From positions 22,997,281 to 23,061,280 of the forward strand of contig NC_081143.1 of NCBI RefSeq assembly GCF_958295425.1: a DNA stretch of 64,000 nt, read 5' to 3'. Both the position numbers and the translations under genes were made by a program. The first letter of the stretch is position 1. Each line of letters opens with the position of its first letter. The notes under the pieces are model-generated. The model saw only the letters and a program-made list of their open reading frames with translations, searched no databases and had not been told where the DNA came from. Of this stretch, positions 1 to 15,029 are shown in pieces. This DNA comes from Solea solea. Lineage: Eukaryota > Chordata > Actinopteri > Pleuronectiformes > Soleidae.

Positions 1-3000
1 CAGTGCTTCCAAATTCTAGAGGTAATCACTGAGCTCTATTAAGTTTTCTGCTTAAATAAACCAAATAGTTTTTGCCCTGCTTTGCAGTCGGACACTTTCC
101 GGTGCCAGAAATGGAACTCAGGCTGATGCTAACTTTGGCTGGAATGACTTGCGTGAGGGATTTTTAGAGCCGGGGTCCTTTGACAATTCCACATTCTGAG
201 AAATACATATTAAATGAATAATAAGAAGCCACCCAGATATGCCATATCATGAAATATTTACAGGTCTTCCACCCAAAAGACATTTGTTTTAAAGGAATCA
301 TTTAAAATGTTGAGGAAAAATCCAATATTCACTTTCTTCTTAAGACTTAGAGGAGGTGATTTATGAAACAGAGCTTTTTTTTCTCCAGATTTATGCTGCA
401 CAGTTTAAGCCAAGAAAGCTCCTCCTATTACTGTCTGTTGTCTAAACTGTGTTAGTGGGCTGTCATGACCCCTGAGGTGAAGGTCACACTTCCATTATCA
501 TCAATTCAAATGTCTTCCTCACTGTTGCCCATAAACATTGACTATCATTTGATACATAGTCACTAAACTGCTCAAGATGGTGGCACAGATGTCCCAATAA
601 AAGCGTTCTCATCGTGAATAAAAGTGTCACGCACACGAGTTACAGCTCAGCGTACTCATAAGCATAAAACTGTGTGAGCCCCATTGTCTTGTTTACCTCT
701 TTAGTCTGGACACACGGGGAAATCAATACTCTGCTCTGACAGGTAAGTAAACAGCCACCATTCAATATTTAGTGGCGTTGAGGTCCGGCGATCCTCCTCA
801 TGGCTACTGTCTTCATCTGCACGACCCAACCCAAGATTTCTGCCCAAGTCGAGTCACTTTGTTACTTGCTGACAGATCCCTCCTTTCTAAGACACCCCCC
901 CTTCCGCTATCGCCCATCAGGGTCTTTAATCAATAAGGAGCCAAACGTGTCTCGGAAAAAGCCATTTAGCCCGCGATGGTGATGCAAGGACAACAACAAC
1001 TCACACAAAATGATAAAGCTTCTTGTTGGTGACAAGAGAACGAGGCAAGGCAGCCAGAGTGGACAGGCTGATCAGAGGCGGGGCCTGCTGTATGCATGGT
1101 GTCACCTTTATCCCCCCAAAGAAAGCTTAAATGACTGCATGAAAGCATGTGTGTGCATGATATAGACAGACTTGTAAGGGCATATTGGTTGTTTGGTAAC
1201 CACGAGAAAGGCCGGCTATTCATGTAAGGCACACATGTCAATGAATAAGAGCAGCCACACTGCCCATGTGAGACTTGTGGCTCTTTTTGGGGATCGAATT
1301 CTTGCCTCTTTTCCAGTGACCTGGGCGCATTTCAACAGTGAAAATGATCTTTAACAATTTAAAATGAGGAAAAACCAAAAGTTTTATTGAGAAACAACAC
1401 TGCAGTTGTACATGAACACCAGATTTTGCATGTTAAATTTGAAATTTGAACAGTATAAATATATTTAAAATAACATTTGTGTGAGTTTTTGTCTCAATGT
1501 CCAAAGACAGGCATTTTTCCAACTCTCTCCTCTCTGGGGATAAAGACGCTGATTCGCCGGCTTCCTGCAACAGCATGAGTGAAATCACCGTAATAACCAC
1601 ATGTTGGCAGTGACGTGCAACGTCTCAGCTTTCAGAAACCGTTGGAATTTTTCCGATAGCAGAAACCGCCGTATAATTACGATCGTGTCGTCTGCGATAC
1701 GCTCAGTAATAAAGGGTTAATACACTAATTCAACATGCAGTAAACTGTAAATAACTGCCAGATAGTGAAAGTTATTCTGTAAAAATGGGCAAAAGTACTT
1801 ACTTTTCTGGCCCTTTTATGGTTAAAATAAGCAAAAAAGTCCAGACAGACATTTTAGGGTTAGGTGTTAAAGGGTTAGGCAAAGTTCATTATGGTGGTTG
1901 AAATCTATATTTTATCCTCTATGTCACAAACACATGTCCTGTACTCATTTAAAGGTAAAAGCCCTCTTATGTCTCTTTATTGTGAAATATTTGCAATATT
2001 TGTGGATGTGCCACTTCATAATAAAGTCTGGGCATTTAGTTGAGTATTTCAAAGTAATAAAAGTATATTTAATAATACTTTTTTAAAGGCAAATCCTAAG
2101 TTTAACATGTGTGAACAAGAGAGGTGCGTGAGCAGATTTAGCCCAGTGCACGTGCATCATCTGTGGCCCTGACTCAGGTGTAATGCAGCCTTGGCGTCTC
2201 TGTGAGCGGCTAACACGCTCCCAGTTCAAATGCAGGCATGTTTGACTTTTAGTTAGCATCAGCCAATCGGGTCATTGTGATGTCAGCATCACTCATAGGG
2301 ATCATAACACTGTTACTGTTACTGTATTATCATGCACTGTCACTGTGTGTAAAGCTCCGCTGTTACGGTGGAAGAGAAATGCAAGATGAATACAGACAGG
2401 AAGGGGAAGAATCATCTTAGTGCTCTCGGAGGAGGGAATAATGAGTATGATCTGTAACCATAAAAGCAGCCATGCATCGTCATATATATAGTGCACAGAC
2501 AATGGTGAAAAACACAGATGAGATAATACTTTATTGTCCATTTGTGCAGAAAATTGTCTTGCACCACCATTAAATCCATAAAATACATTCAATTACACAC
2601 TAAGAACATTAAACTTCCTCAGCGTCCTAATCACTCGTTCCTATGGGATTCATTTTGGTGAAGAAGTGAGATGGAGTAAGGAAGGAATGAATGTTTGTAA
2701 GGCAAGAGCTGGGATTCTTCAAACAGAACATGAGAGGGGGTCTGTGGAGATCTTTCTGGCCAGCCTCAGGGTCTAATGGTCTGCAATGGGAAGGAAACAG
2801 TCAGCATTAACAGGTCTTTACCACCTCTGGCTCAAATACGACTCACTGTAGAGCAAAAATAGGACGGTGAACTCCTTCACACGCAACAAAAGTGGACATT
2901 GCTTCCTAGTTTGAAAAGCAAAGCCCAGCAAGAAGGGTGGAAATAGCTTCAATGAAGGTCTAAGGGAAAATAACCATTCCTACCACTTGATTTATAGGTA

Positions 3001-3226
3001 CATGGCCTCCAGAGCTAGTTTCAGGTCTTTGATGATGATGTCAAGTTTGTAAATAATGATCTCATTTAGAGGGAAATAGATGATGAAGACACAGTTTAGT
3101 GGACCCCAGTGTGATTGACAGCTGGTTTTATCTGATAGGTGACACATGTGAACTCCAGGGTTAAAAAACGTACATGGTGCAGGTGAAATCGCAAAGCTTG
3201 AAAGGCTTGAAAATGCTAATGAGTTG

Positions 3227-3230
<4 letters not shown>
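1..3230. other. gene-free AT-rich stretch
   Basis: No exon, RNA gene or clear transposon recognised. Likely intron or flank of the minus-strand CCDC85A gene. Open frames here are short and unsupported. Confidence 0.5.

Positions 3231-3286
<56 letters not shown>
3231..3286. repeat. (TA)28 microsatellite
   Basis: 56 bp of uninterrupted TA. Confidence 0.95.
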
Positions 3287-3289
<3 letters not shown>

Positions 3290-6200
3290 TAGTGAGTTGT
3301 TGACCTTTTACAGCAAGTCAAGCCATGATTAAAAAAAACTGCATGTACCTACTAAATATGCTGTAAAAGTAGAACTATACTGTGTTCGAGTATCAGAGGC
3401 CCAGAGTATGAGAGGCAGTGGAACAGAGAAGGAAGGCAAACAAAGCCACACTCGGAGAGAGAGACAGTGTGAGGATGCAGCATCTGCTCCTGCCCACTGG
3501 GCCTCCCAGCTAGTGCAAGCAACACACTCTCACACTGTCACACGCACGCACACACACGCACAGACACACACACACACACACACTCGGAACCAAAGTGCTT
3601 CTGATTCTAATGAGGCTGCGGCCTGCGGAGTGATGTTCCAGCCTGTCTCAGACTCACTGCTTCCTCTCCCAAAGCTGCTCATACGTCATCCACAGTGTTT
3701 CACTCGTGACAGTGTTATAGGTCTCAGCACTGACTCCATTCAAAATAGCCTTATATTAATTGACAGCTCTGGACATATATCACAATAACTACGAGGGATT
3801 TCCCGATGCCTCTTTTTTGTGTGTCCGATACCGATATTATTGCGATACAGTCATTTTTAGACCATTTATGAACGTATGAAGCTGTTAACCGAGTCATTTC
3901 AAAGACACAATTCTCCAACTGTGCAACAAATATTGTTCTCCCTAAAAGAAGAAATAAACAGCCCAAACATGACTCGGCTAAAATGGTTCTGCAGATTTTT
4001 ATTGACATTTTTACAGTCGTGCAAAATGAAGCATGCGATATCTGTAGGATTTTTGGATTCTACATTTTAATCTGTCCAATATCCGATCCAGCATGTATGT
4101 TTGAAGGTTCAGTGTGTAGGATTCAGAGACATCTAGTGGTCAGGTTGCAGATTGCAATCAATTAGAACTGTAGTGGAGTGAAATCACATTTGTGAGTTTG
4201 TGACATTATTTAACATGTTTAATGGCATTTAAATGGTCAAATATGCAGAATTTTAGTTGTACAGTTTGCTGTTTACAGACATTTTTACAATCTGTGGACG
4301 TTCACATGTGATGGAAGCGCTTTCACAACAACGCACAATACTCAGTCACTTGGGAGATCTTGTTGTTGTTGTTGTTGTTGTTTGTACTCACAGCCCCTGC
4401 AGACAATCACAGGAAAATGTTTTGGATTTCGTTGCATGTGTGAAAGCAGCTTAAGTTCTTCATTGTTGACTCTCAGGGCTTTGCACAATCATGCTATTAA
4501 CTATCAGCGATCTGCTAATCCCATATAAGTGTGGGCGCCATCTTTAATTAGCTCCGAGTGGTGTTCTGTTTATAATCAGAGCCTGAATGTTGATTAAGAA
4601 CGACTGTGGGGTTTTGGTTTTTGTTGAAATCTCTTAAGAGTTGCTTCTGTAGTTGAACTCTGAACTCTCGCCAGTTTTCACTGCCTTTGTTTGTATTTGC
4701 AATTAAAGCCTGAGCACCTAAAGTGGTGTGAGGACCTTTATTGTAGCTGTTGTGTGTTTATTCATGTTGCACCAATGACAATTTCCCACAGAGTGGACAA
4801 TTAAATCTTTTAAAGTTTAAGAAATTAACGAAAAATCCACTCTTTCCTTATACTATTGAAAAAATGTTGCTTTGAGATTATTTTGAGAGCAGAATATTCT
4901 CTCAGTTGTTATTCTTTTTTGTCGGCTGGGTTTTATAACGATGACACAACACAGCCGCTCTTCATCCACGCTCTTCATTCACTCACATAGTTCTTGGCTT
5001 GTTTGTTTCAGAGTCTCTCCATCAACCGGAGGAATGAGCACAAACAAATCTGCTAAAAGCTTTTGTCTCATTTCCTCTCCTTTAACGGCATAACGATATG
5101 CCTGCAGATTAACAGATTATTGTATTTGTGACTATGGTGGGATGGGATTGTGCATATTTTCTTGATCGTGTAACTCAACTTTTTTGCCCCGTCCCTCATC
5201 CACATGACCTACAACACAGTGCGGCACGGCTTTCGTAATCTATTACAGAGATTACGCTATGATCTAACAATTCATTACTTAACTGACACATTTAATAGGC
5301 CATAATTACATAATTTAAACGTTTAATTTTCATGAAATGCATGCATGTCTGAGTCCATTTTCACTTAGGCGACCGTGTGCCGTCTTATTTTCTCTGACAG
5401 TATAGTCGGCTTTTGCAAACGCTCGTTTCGGGCTCAGCTATCTCCAAGGTGATAATAAAAACCGAGGGGAAAAAGGGACTTGTCGTTGTGGCAAAGAACG
5501 GGAGGGGACAAAGTCATCAAAAACACCCCCAAGGAGTCATCGCATCCTTTATTTCAAGCCCAGGCCCTGTAGCTAAACTAATATAGTAAATCAATCCGAG
5601 AAGGTCCTTTATTTCTCACCTCATCTTTCTATACGACACAGAGTAAGACTGAATCTTTCTGCCTGATTTTAGTGCAAAGAGTTTTTTTTATTTTTATCAT
5701 TTTAAAATTCCCCTTCCTGCAGGAGATTAAACTCCACTAACCTCACGCAACGGTACATCAGAGAAACACGCTCGCAGCTGAATTTGTGATATCATTAAAA
5801 AGCTGTTTAAGCCAAATCATTTGTTAATTTTTAGTGGCTGTACGTGCTTATCAGAAAGCACATTTCATGTCTTTGAAGCGAGTGAAGAGCTGCACAAATC
5901 CCGCTGCAGCTTGACTCTGAAATGTTCCTGTTGTACTGGGTCAAATGATAATTACGCTGTGTGTTTGCGATTGTGCATGCAGAGCTGGATGGGGATGGCT
6001 TATTGCTGGCGTCACCACTCTGGCACAGGCTGCCTCCTATTAATTTGATCTCTGACAGAGATAGATTCAAAGTCATGGCGTCACACATTAGAAATTCACA
6101 TTGCAACCCCCCCCCCCCTCTGTAAATTATGCACATTTGTTCCAATATCTGCAGGATGGGACGACGATTAGGCAGCAAATCGCCAACAAGAGGCACTCTC

Positions 6201-7075
6201 CCTTCATCAGAGGGTAAAAACATTGTACCAGGTGCTCCATGTTGCCTCCCAGCAGTGCAGTGATTTCAAATCTACTCCCTTCAGCAGCTTCACGTCCAGC
6301 TGAGGCTCTCGCTGCCTGCTCTGCTGCATAGAAATGTTTCCTCTCAAACCAGCACAAAGAAAATATTCACAGTCAGTAGTGATGGACTCTACTGTACATA
6401 TTAGTTTTGTTCTGATAATTCATCCCCTGGGGTTATTATGAAGAAAATAAGTTAATTGTTTTTAGCTCATTTAAAAAAACCATCCTCTGATCCCTGGGGG
6501 AGAGAAATATGCCGCGGGTCACAGTCTTTCATTTGTGAGTCCAATATTCATTTTGTTTCTCTGGTCTTCACCAAATGCCTTTAAAGCTATACTGAGTCAT
6601 GTTGTTACTAAAAGCCCTCTTCACATCCTGACAGTCATAATCGAATCAAGTTTGGAAAAACAAAAGTAAGAGAGAGGAAGACGTGGAGAGATTTCTGAAT
6701 ATGAAATATGACATTTGCATAAAACAATTGTGATTAATCAATGAAACTTATTTCTCAGAAATGGCTGCACAAACCTGCTCTTCTCAACACGCTGTGAACA
6801 GAATTGTAAATAGTAAGAACTCAGATATAAAGTGGGAAACACTGAGTGGCCTGTGTTGAATAAAACATTTCAGGGTTTCCGCTCGCTCTTTTCTGTCGTT
6901 TTCTTTTTGCCTTCTTTTGTTTAACTATATTTCCATCAGCCAGTCGTAGCATTTCCAACTTTTACGTGAGTCGTGTCAAACTTTAGAGAGGGATCTTGTG
7001 CACGTACTGTCTTTTACAGATTCCAGATTTAGACGCCAGGCACCCCACGGCAACAGCCTGTGTTTTCAGGTGTTT

Positions 7076-7106
<31 letters not shown>

Positions 7107-7200
7107 TTAAGTGTTTGACATGCAACCTTGGTCAGACTAAAATGATCACATTCAGTTTTTCTTCTGACCTCTGTTTTTCTGTGGTTGTCGGGTGATTCAA
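3290..7200. other. gene-free stretch with minor repeats
   Basis: Holds a CA tract (3541-3583), a (TTG)n tract (4360-4383), a repeat with GATACCGATATT motifs near 3825, the fragment at 4100-4165 and a TA tract (7076-7098). No exon recognised. Confidence 0.5.
4100..4165 (+). repeat. dispersed repeat fragment
   Basis: GTTCAGTGTGTAGGATTC ... GACATCTAGTGGTCAGGTTG is a motif pair common in fish dispersed repeats. Confidence 0.4.
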
Positions 7201-7206
7201 ATGTTC

Positions 7207-7475
7207 GTGAAGTGAACTTTGAACTGTGACGTATTTCCAAATTTCACAAATTCAATCGGATTTTAAACATTTTCAGTACTTTTTTTGCTACAGTAGTTGG
7301 TGAAAATGAAAGAAATGTTTCATCAGATTTCCTGTAGGTTGTGCTGCAAAAAGGGATAATAAAGAAACTCTACATTGCACATTCTTATAGCCTCTGTATG
7401 TACTGTTCATTTGAACATAGTAATGGACAGAAGCAGCTGAAATGCTCTGTGTTCTAAGGGTTAACCAGACATGAA
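7207..7475 (+). mobile_element. piggyBac-like MITE fragment
   Basis: Matches the reverse complement of 34097-34345 over about 250 bp (TTCCAAATT..., CATCAGATT.CCTATAGGTTGTGCTG-like, TTATAGCCTCTGTATGT). The right end is TCTAAGGGTTAA, fitting the GGG/TTAA ends of piggyBac-type elements. No transposase. Confidence 0.5.
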
Positions 7476-10400
7476 AGGGTTCAATCAATATAAAAATGTG
7501 TTTCAGAGACAAATTACAGCCTTACGCTGCTGAATGCTGCTCTCTGTGACTCATTTCAGACTTTTAAACACACCCATTGTCCACTAAGATAATGATAATA
7601 ATATACATTATCCACAAAAGTATATACATTTATTCAACTATACTCTTACTCTTGTGTTAATCGACTCTGGTCTGGTGTTGAGTGGAAAATGAAAACACTG
7701 TGATGGCAGACGAAGCTGAATAAAACTGTGGCTTCATCGCTAAAGGTGTCACATTTCAAATAGCCGTTATATAATATAATGTTAAGGAATGGTATTTCTG
7801 CTGTATTTCTAAAGCTATTGTGCTAAAGCCTGAGAAGCTGCCGCGTGTGGTGACAGCCGTTTGGCTTCAGACGCCATTACCCACAATTACAGCGCAGTTA
7901 TAAACAAGACAATGTCATTAATTCTGCTGATTAAAATGTAATACTTTTAAAACATTGTCCTATATGAGCCTGAATGTGTACTGTACACCATGTACGCTAT
8001 GGATGGTGCAAGACATTACTGAGCAATAGATTCTACACTTTTAATTTCCATCGTTAACAAGGCATGCTCATTTCTCAAGGTTTGCTGGTGAGCTGCTCAT
8101 TTGTCCTTCATTACAGGCAATTAAGAAACAATCTTTATTAATTTAATCATTCACCGAGCAGGGCTACAGAAACTTTGAAGACAGACAAAGACACACTGCT
8201 GCGGGACATTCATCTTTGACTTGTCTCCAACTTCAAAAATGTATAAATTAATAAATAAGTAATAAATAAGTAGAAATGAGGTGGAAGGGATAAGATAAGA
8301 TACCTGTGGGTGCAGCTAAGCTGACTCACAAACTTAGGACCTCAACGTTTTTGCACTCGACACACGAACGGCAGAAAGCAAAAGTTCTGAATCCAAAATT
8401 CTTCTTTGTCGTATTTTTAATTGTGAAATAAAAATAATACAAGTATGGGACTTAAAAGCTTGACCTTTCTGTAAAAAGCTAACTGAATACGGTCAAAGGT
8501 CCAGTGGCTTCTGACCTATTGTTGCTGGTGCTTACTCTTTTATCTCGATCTCGTAGCCCATCAAAGATGACTTGTTTTAAATGCCATCAGTCACTGGTCA
8601 ATATTCCTTTTTCTACAGCAACAGAGAATGTGAATTTAGAAAGTAGCTCTCACATAACAAAATTAGAATTTACATAAACTTAAGTCATGTTCATAGAAAA
8701 TGGCTACAACAATAAGATAAGATAGTAAAAAGATTGTAAAAAAAAAAATGCACCCAGGGTGATTATGTGTGAATAATTCTCCATCTGTGAAATGCAGCGA
8801 CAGCTTGAGCAGGTATATCAGTGAGGAGGAGGAAACTTTTATGCTACTGCAAAAATCCCATCCACTCAGGAGACATAAAGGGTAAAAAAGGAATTTAAAA
8901 AAAGAAGAAGAAGAAAATTCTGATATTCTCTATCTCTGAAATTCAGGCGCAGCGTGTGCAGGTATGTAGGTGAACGGAAAATCTCACTTTCAAAAGTGTG
9001 AGCCCATCACAAAAAAAGTCTCCGGGGGGGAAAAAGGGAAGGGAGAAGTCGTTTTCACATGCCGCCACAGAATCACACCTTTTAAGCTCTCCTCTTTCAG
9101 AGAGTGCACATAGAAAGCAGCCAGTGCTGTCACTGATTGCATAATTAGCTGCCGCCTGTAGTAAATCAGATGCTAATCACACGCAGATTGCGACCACACA
9201 GAATGAATGCGCTCTGGTTTTGAGCCCGTGCTCCTCGATCAATCATCGTCACGTCTGTCCGTCAGTGAGCATGACAGAGGCACCAAAGACATGAGTTAGT
9301 GTACTGCCTCATTGCCTCAGTGTGCTTATTTGGATGCTTAGCATTACTCAGATGTTGGGGGAGGCTAACAGTCTACATGTGTGTTAAAAGTCCAATTTTA
9401 GTCAGACTAAGACAATCATTTGGTTTTCTTGAAGTCATGAAAACACATTAGTCAGACTAAATTCGAGCTAGTCTTAGTCGGACTAACATACCTGGATAAA
9501 ATGATTCATAGTCTGATTACTCCTACGTGTATACACTTAGTCGGACTGGAGTTGGACTTCTGCGTATGCACCAACATTTCCTCCCCGTCTTTGACCCGGA
9601 AGTAGAAGGAGACTGAAGTATAAACTGCAGTACTGTTGTTGGACAACACAGCAACTACAAGAGCCGCGCTCCATCTAATCTGTATCCCGATTAGCACATA
9701 CAGCGGGTACGAACCATACAGAACCACCGCGCGATCCATCTCGCCGTTTGTTTTTCTGTGACGTAAAGGTCAACAGGAAACTGATTCAATACGCACTAGC
9801 TTATAGAGATAAATCTAGCCCATGCATGGCCGACAGTTAACCAGTTCGCTCTGTCCTCTCCTCTTCATTTGGATGATGGCAGTGATTTACCTCCACAGTT
9901 ACTCTGGATCTGTGGGGGATCTCCCCTGAGCCTGTCTCCGACCGCTTTGGCACAACATCTGTCCACCAACTTCACTTTTATGATTAAAAACAGCCAGCAA
10001 AGAGAAATGTTGTGTGACACATCTCCTCTGTTGCCCATTTTTCCTTTCACCTCTGCTTCTGTCAGAGATGTTTTTCGCTCTCCACTGATGCCTAGTGCTC
10101 GCTCATCGTGTGAACAGTTGTGTTTCTCTTCTCTATAATATTTGAAGGTTTCTGCCTTACTATGTACAGCAATCTGAGTGTGTTAACTATGTTATTACCT
10201 TGAATGTTGGATAAATAAAATCCATAAGCTTTGCTTGGCTTGGCATGATCCAGCACTTAATGACAGATTTAAATAGACGAGTCCACGTGACCGTGGAAGC
10301 GTCTCCACAATGTGATGTTCCATTGCAGCCAAGATATGTGCAAAGTAGTAATGAGAGATGTGTTATCTCTGTGGCCATTAGCCCCAGTGTGTGAAGTCAT

Positions 10401-13136
10401 TAGAGGATGTAATTAACTCCTATTGTACGAGCGATGGGTCGTTAGCAAGTGAGTCGAAGGCGCGTGTAGCATCGACGTGATTTTGCTGACCTACATGAGG
10501 CGTAAACACGACGCGGTCGGTGGCGTCGGTGTTAACGAAGGGAGTCGTGTCTACTGTACGGTGTTTTCTTATCCTTCAGGAACAAAGACATTCACCACTT
10601 CACAGAAATGTCAGCGCTCGGCCTGATACGGAAAACAATCGAGCGCCTGTCCAGAGCTTATTGTGTGTAACCCAAAGGAAGCCCGTCCTCTCTCTGCCTG
10701 CGCACACTGTCCTGGCACCGGCCTATCTGCAGCGTTTCATATTTTATATCAGGAAGCTCAGCGGGGTGCCGCCCATTTACATAAACAAACAGGGTTCTTT
10801 TTGTATGAGGGAAATTTGAGACTTTGCGGTGATAGATTAAAGCATCGCGGGGAGGAGGAGGATCTATTTGTTTGTTTTCCGTTGCATCTGAATGACAAAT
10901 CACTGATAGCCCCCTCACAATCCTCCTGCTGCGTGAACGTAATAAAATCCAGAGTATCCTGGCAAATAAGCTGACCTGAGTATTTGTACAACAAAGCGCT
11001 TTGTGTCAAACAGCTCCCTGAAGCCACACTGGCCCGGAGACATGGTTCCGACGGGAAGTCAGTCAGCTTGTCACAGACCTGCTCACACAGTGTCCTTTAT
11101 ATGATTTAAGACCAGATTGTTCCACTCTGTGAGTATGATGGCAAAAGCTAAACAACTGGAAAATGCAGCAACTTTGCTTTTATTACAGGAATAATCTCAG
11201 CTGCAGTGTCTCCATAAAGTGTTTCGTAACTTCTCTCTTCAGATCTCTAACAGGGCAAGAACCATATTAGCCAAGATGAGGACACGTGGTCGCATTATTA
11301 CCCAGTCTAGAGATTAATTCCGGGACCAGTTTGTGTGTTTCAACATCTAAGTCTCAGTGACAGCCGCTTGGAGAGTCACATTAACAACGTTACATAATGA
11401 ACCCTCTGCTGCTGAGAAAGATCCCCCTATGAATGAATGAATGGCAAATGCAATGTTCATCAGTTTGTAAATAATCAATAGTGACACTGGTCACAAAATA
11501 CAGAACAAATAATAAGTGTCAACATCCGTACGTTTCAATAGATTACGAGTACAAGTACGGTGTGACTGTAGATTATTAGCCTGCTAACAACATCTGTCAC
11601 GAGGGTAAATTGCTACTCAAGATTCATGATGTTTCCACGTCTGGGGAATCTGTGTAAAGAGTACAGTTGCACACACTCTTTGTGTATTTCCTTTATATAT
11701 TGAGTTATTTCCAACACTAATCACAAATACAGACCATAAAATTGATCATTCTTCTGGAAAACTGTCAGGAGATGATACGGCACTGGATTAATCTGTCAAC
11801 ATCCATTGAATTATATAGACTTTACAACCGTTTCATGAGTAAATAAGTAAATAAGCTGAAACTCACAGTGCTGCATCAGCGAAAGAATCAGACATCATGT
11901 GTAACAGAAGTTGTTAGTGTAAAAACTATACTTTAATTTGCCAAGTGGACTGTTATTTAAATGTTAGCTCAATATATAAGATAGATAAATAAACCTTTGA
12001 TTAGACCAGTGTCACACAAATGAACTCTGGCTCCGATACTGTAGGCGTACATGTGACTGAAGTGGTAAATAACAGCAGACACGACAGCAGAAGAGACGTA
12101 CTGTATGTCATCTGCTGATTCACCGCGGTGCTGCAACAACAAGTCAACAACTCACCCAGATCTCAGTTGTTATTTTGGTAACTACAATGTTAATCAGATT
12201 GTGATGAATATACATGTCATGCAGCAAGTCATGCACTTTGTTGAATAATGTCAGCGCGGTGACTCACTGCAGAAACTTCTCTTCGCTTCTATATATATGT
12301 TCTAAAAATATTCTTTCTTTTTTTCCTTTTATTTACTTGCATTCTTGTGAGGCAACAAACAAATATAACTTTGCTTTATATATATAGCTTCTCTTCCACA
12401 AACCACAAATTATTTGTTGGGGCTTTCAGTGAACTAGACTTAATGTTTGCTTGTATCCATGGCAGCAGGAGAACATATACTGCAAATCTTTGTTTTCATT
12501 CTGACCCTGAATTACCCTGAATTCATTTGAATAAAGAGGAGTGTGTAGTGTAATCACATGTGCATACAAGTTAATTAATGTTTATGTGTTTTCTTTATCG
12601 CGATATTGCTTTTAAATCACGTTTATTGCATTTCCCCCGTTGATGATACGTTTAAAAAATTGACATTTATGGTCATTACACCTTCGCTCCAGATGCCTGT
12701 TGGTGGTTCCTGTAAAACTCCTCATCTTCCACAGATGGACAGTGAATTCCAAGTGAAATCGCCACTTCAGCTGCATGTTTAGGACACAGTGTTTGCTGCA
12801 GTAGTTCATCTTGTGTTGATCAGTTTTCCTGCTGGATCGACCGGCCATCTGGGTAGATTACATTGCCTGCTCCCTGCCCCGACTGTGGAGCGTGAGTACG
12901 TACATCTTCGGCTCCGGTTCTTGCTTGGCTCGGCGTCTTGTCGCTACTAACAGCTGACAGATTTGGTGTGGTGTTTATAGATTTAGCCTCGCGGCGTCTG
13001 GTCTATGCAGATGGGGAGGATTGACCCGCTGTGACCTTGGAAGGGTGTCCTGGCGAGCGACGGCGGCGACCTCGGGATGGGCAGCAGGATGTGCTGCAAT
13101 GCAGCAGAGCAGATCAGTGGCACTGCATGCTCTCAC
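7476..13136. other. gene-free stretch with possible conserved islands and a GTCAGACTAA repeat
   Basis: The 8060-8200 and 9100-9200 segments (for example ACAGGCAATTAAGAAACAA and TGCATAATTAGCTGCCGCC) have the homeobox-site-rich look of vertebrate conserved non-coding DNA. 9390-9790 carries repeated TAGTC(A/G)GACTAA motifs of a dispersed repeat. No exon recognised. Confidence 0.4.
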
Positions 13137-13137
13137 C

Positions 13138-13172
<35 letters not shown>

Positions 13173-13180
13173 ACTCACAC
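13137..13180. repeat. (CA)n microsatellite cluster, first tract
   Basis: Mostly CA with a few CG/CT interruptions. Two more CA tracts follow within 300 bp (13353-13378, 13447-13468). Confidence 0.9.
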
Positions 13181-13630
13181 AAACTGCAGATCACAACACA
13201 CTCTGCACTTACTGTAGATAAATATCATAAAAGAAGGAGAAACCTGAACAGATGACTACAAATCAGTATAAACACACACCCACTCTCTTGTTTTCTCACT
13301 GGATAACCAGGCGGGGATGTTTCGTTATCAGCCTGCCAATGTCTGACTGGAATACACACACACACACACACACACACATTTACTCATGCTCCTTTATGAA
13401 TGTACATACACACACCTTTGTATGGGATGTTTAAAGATAAGTATGTCACACACACACACACACACACAGGATTTACTAACTTATCAATCTTTTAACTAAA
13501 GATTTAATGTTATGTTATTCAGGTTAATTGAGGCGGTGTTTTCTTTTGAGGCAAGGCACATTTGTCGATGAAGAAAAATCCCACGGCAAACTGAACTGTT
13601 ACAAAATGACACATTACAGCCCATAATACT

Positions 13631-13860
13631 GTCATGACCCCTGGATCTTCTTTATTTTACATTTATTCAGTTTGGACTTTTGTTGTTTTCTTCACCTTGT
13701 GGTTTTTCGGTCCTGTTCCCCTGTTTTATTTTGAAGTGTTTCCTCTCCTGTGTAGTTTGGCTTCCTGTCCCGCCTTGCCTGATCGTCTTCCACCTGTGTC
13801 CTGTTGTCACACCTGTGTGTGATTGTCTCTGCCTCTCTGTCCTCCCAAATCTCCTCAGTA
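13631..13860 (+). mobile_element. relative of the 23-kb retroelement-like block
   Basis: Begins TGTCATGACCCCTGG and contains CCTGTTTTATTTTGAAGTG, TGTCCCGCCTTGCC and CCACCTGTGTCCTG, matching the insertion at 23027-23391 in order. No coding frame survives. Confidence 0.4.
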
Positions 13861-15029
13861 CAGGAACCCTCTCCATCTTTGGGTATTCTTGCGAGTAGAA
13901 CTCTCCGGATGCTATTGTTGTGAAGGACCGTCGACACGTATCTTTGTTCCGCTTGTTCAAACAGATCTTTTGCCAACCAGCTTCCTCTGAGTCTTTTGCC
14001 TGAATCTGGATCTTCTTGAAGAAGTTCTTTGGAGGGAAACAACAAGAAGTAACTTTATTTTTTTACCTCATTGTTGATGTTGGTGAAGGGTACAGTGGCG
14101 ATACAGGTTTCAGGAAGAGGAAGGAGCTACAAGAGAGGAGGAAGATTCTCACAGGTAGGAAAGGTGACGCCGGGTGAGGATGTGGCTAAGCAGCATGACT
14201 GGCAAAGTGCAGCAGAAAAGATGTTTGTATCCTCTGGACAGAGGAAAGAAGACAAGGACCTGGGGTCAACCATCCAATTTGTGAAAGTTCACGACCTGAT
14301 TATTACTGCAACAAAAAAGAACACATTTTTCTGTGCATCTAAACAATCTTTTAGTAATACAAAATAATCTCCCCTTCACTGCTGCAGAACAGATAAGATG
14401 ATCACTAAATTCCACGCGCCAATATACAGTAGATCCCCCAAGACGCCACCCCAGCAGAGAACAGGGAAAACAACTTCTGTGCCAAGTCACTGAATTCATT
14501 ACCGGCAGCACAGACCTTCATTAAAATGATTTTCACAGGCAAATAAGTCAACCATAATCACTCTGAGCAATCAGATCATACCAGATCAGCACACACTCAC
14601 GCCCAAGAACCTGTGGGCATCTGTGACCTTGTACTGACTTTGGTTAACTTCCTGTGTAACCACAACAACTGTGTCACATTAATGTTGTATAACGTGAACA
14701 CACCAAAATCATGAACTCATTCAACTGAGTGTTGTCTGTCTAAAGCCTGATATTTAATTCCTTTGATCCACAAAAGCTCCATCACATCACAAAAAAGCTG
14801 AGTGATACATGGATGACACGCTGGAGTCTGACTCAGCCCCACATAAACCATCCTGCTGTCGCACTCGGCGGCAAATGTGTACTAATCCACCGCTGAATAT
14901 AGTCCCTGACGAATGCACTACGTAATGTTGATTGAGGAACGTTTTCAGAAGTTTTCAACAGCACGTCAGCTGTTTCAGCAAATAATAGAGCTAATAATAT
15001 AAAACTGGATCCGTTTTGGAGAGGTTTCA
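13861..15029. other. gene-free stretch
   Basis: Nothing recognised. The 98-codon open frame at 14071-14367 has no splice context or family signature. Confidence 0.45.
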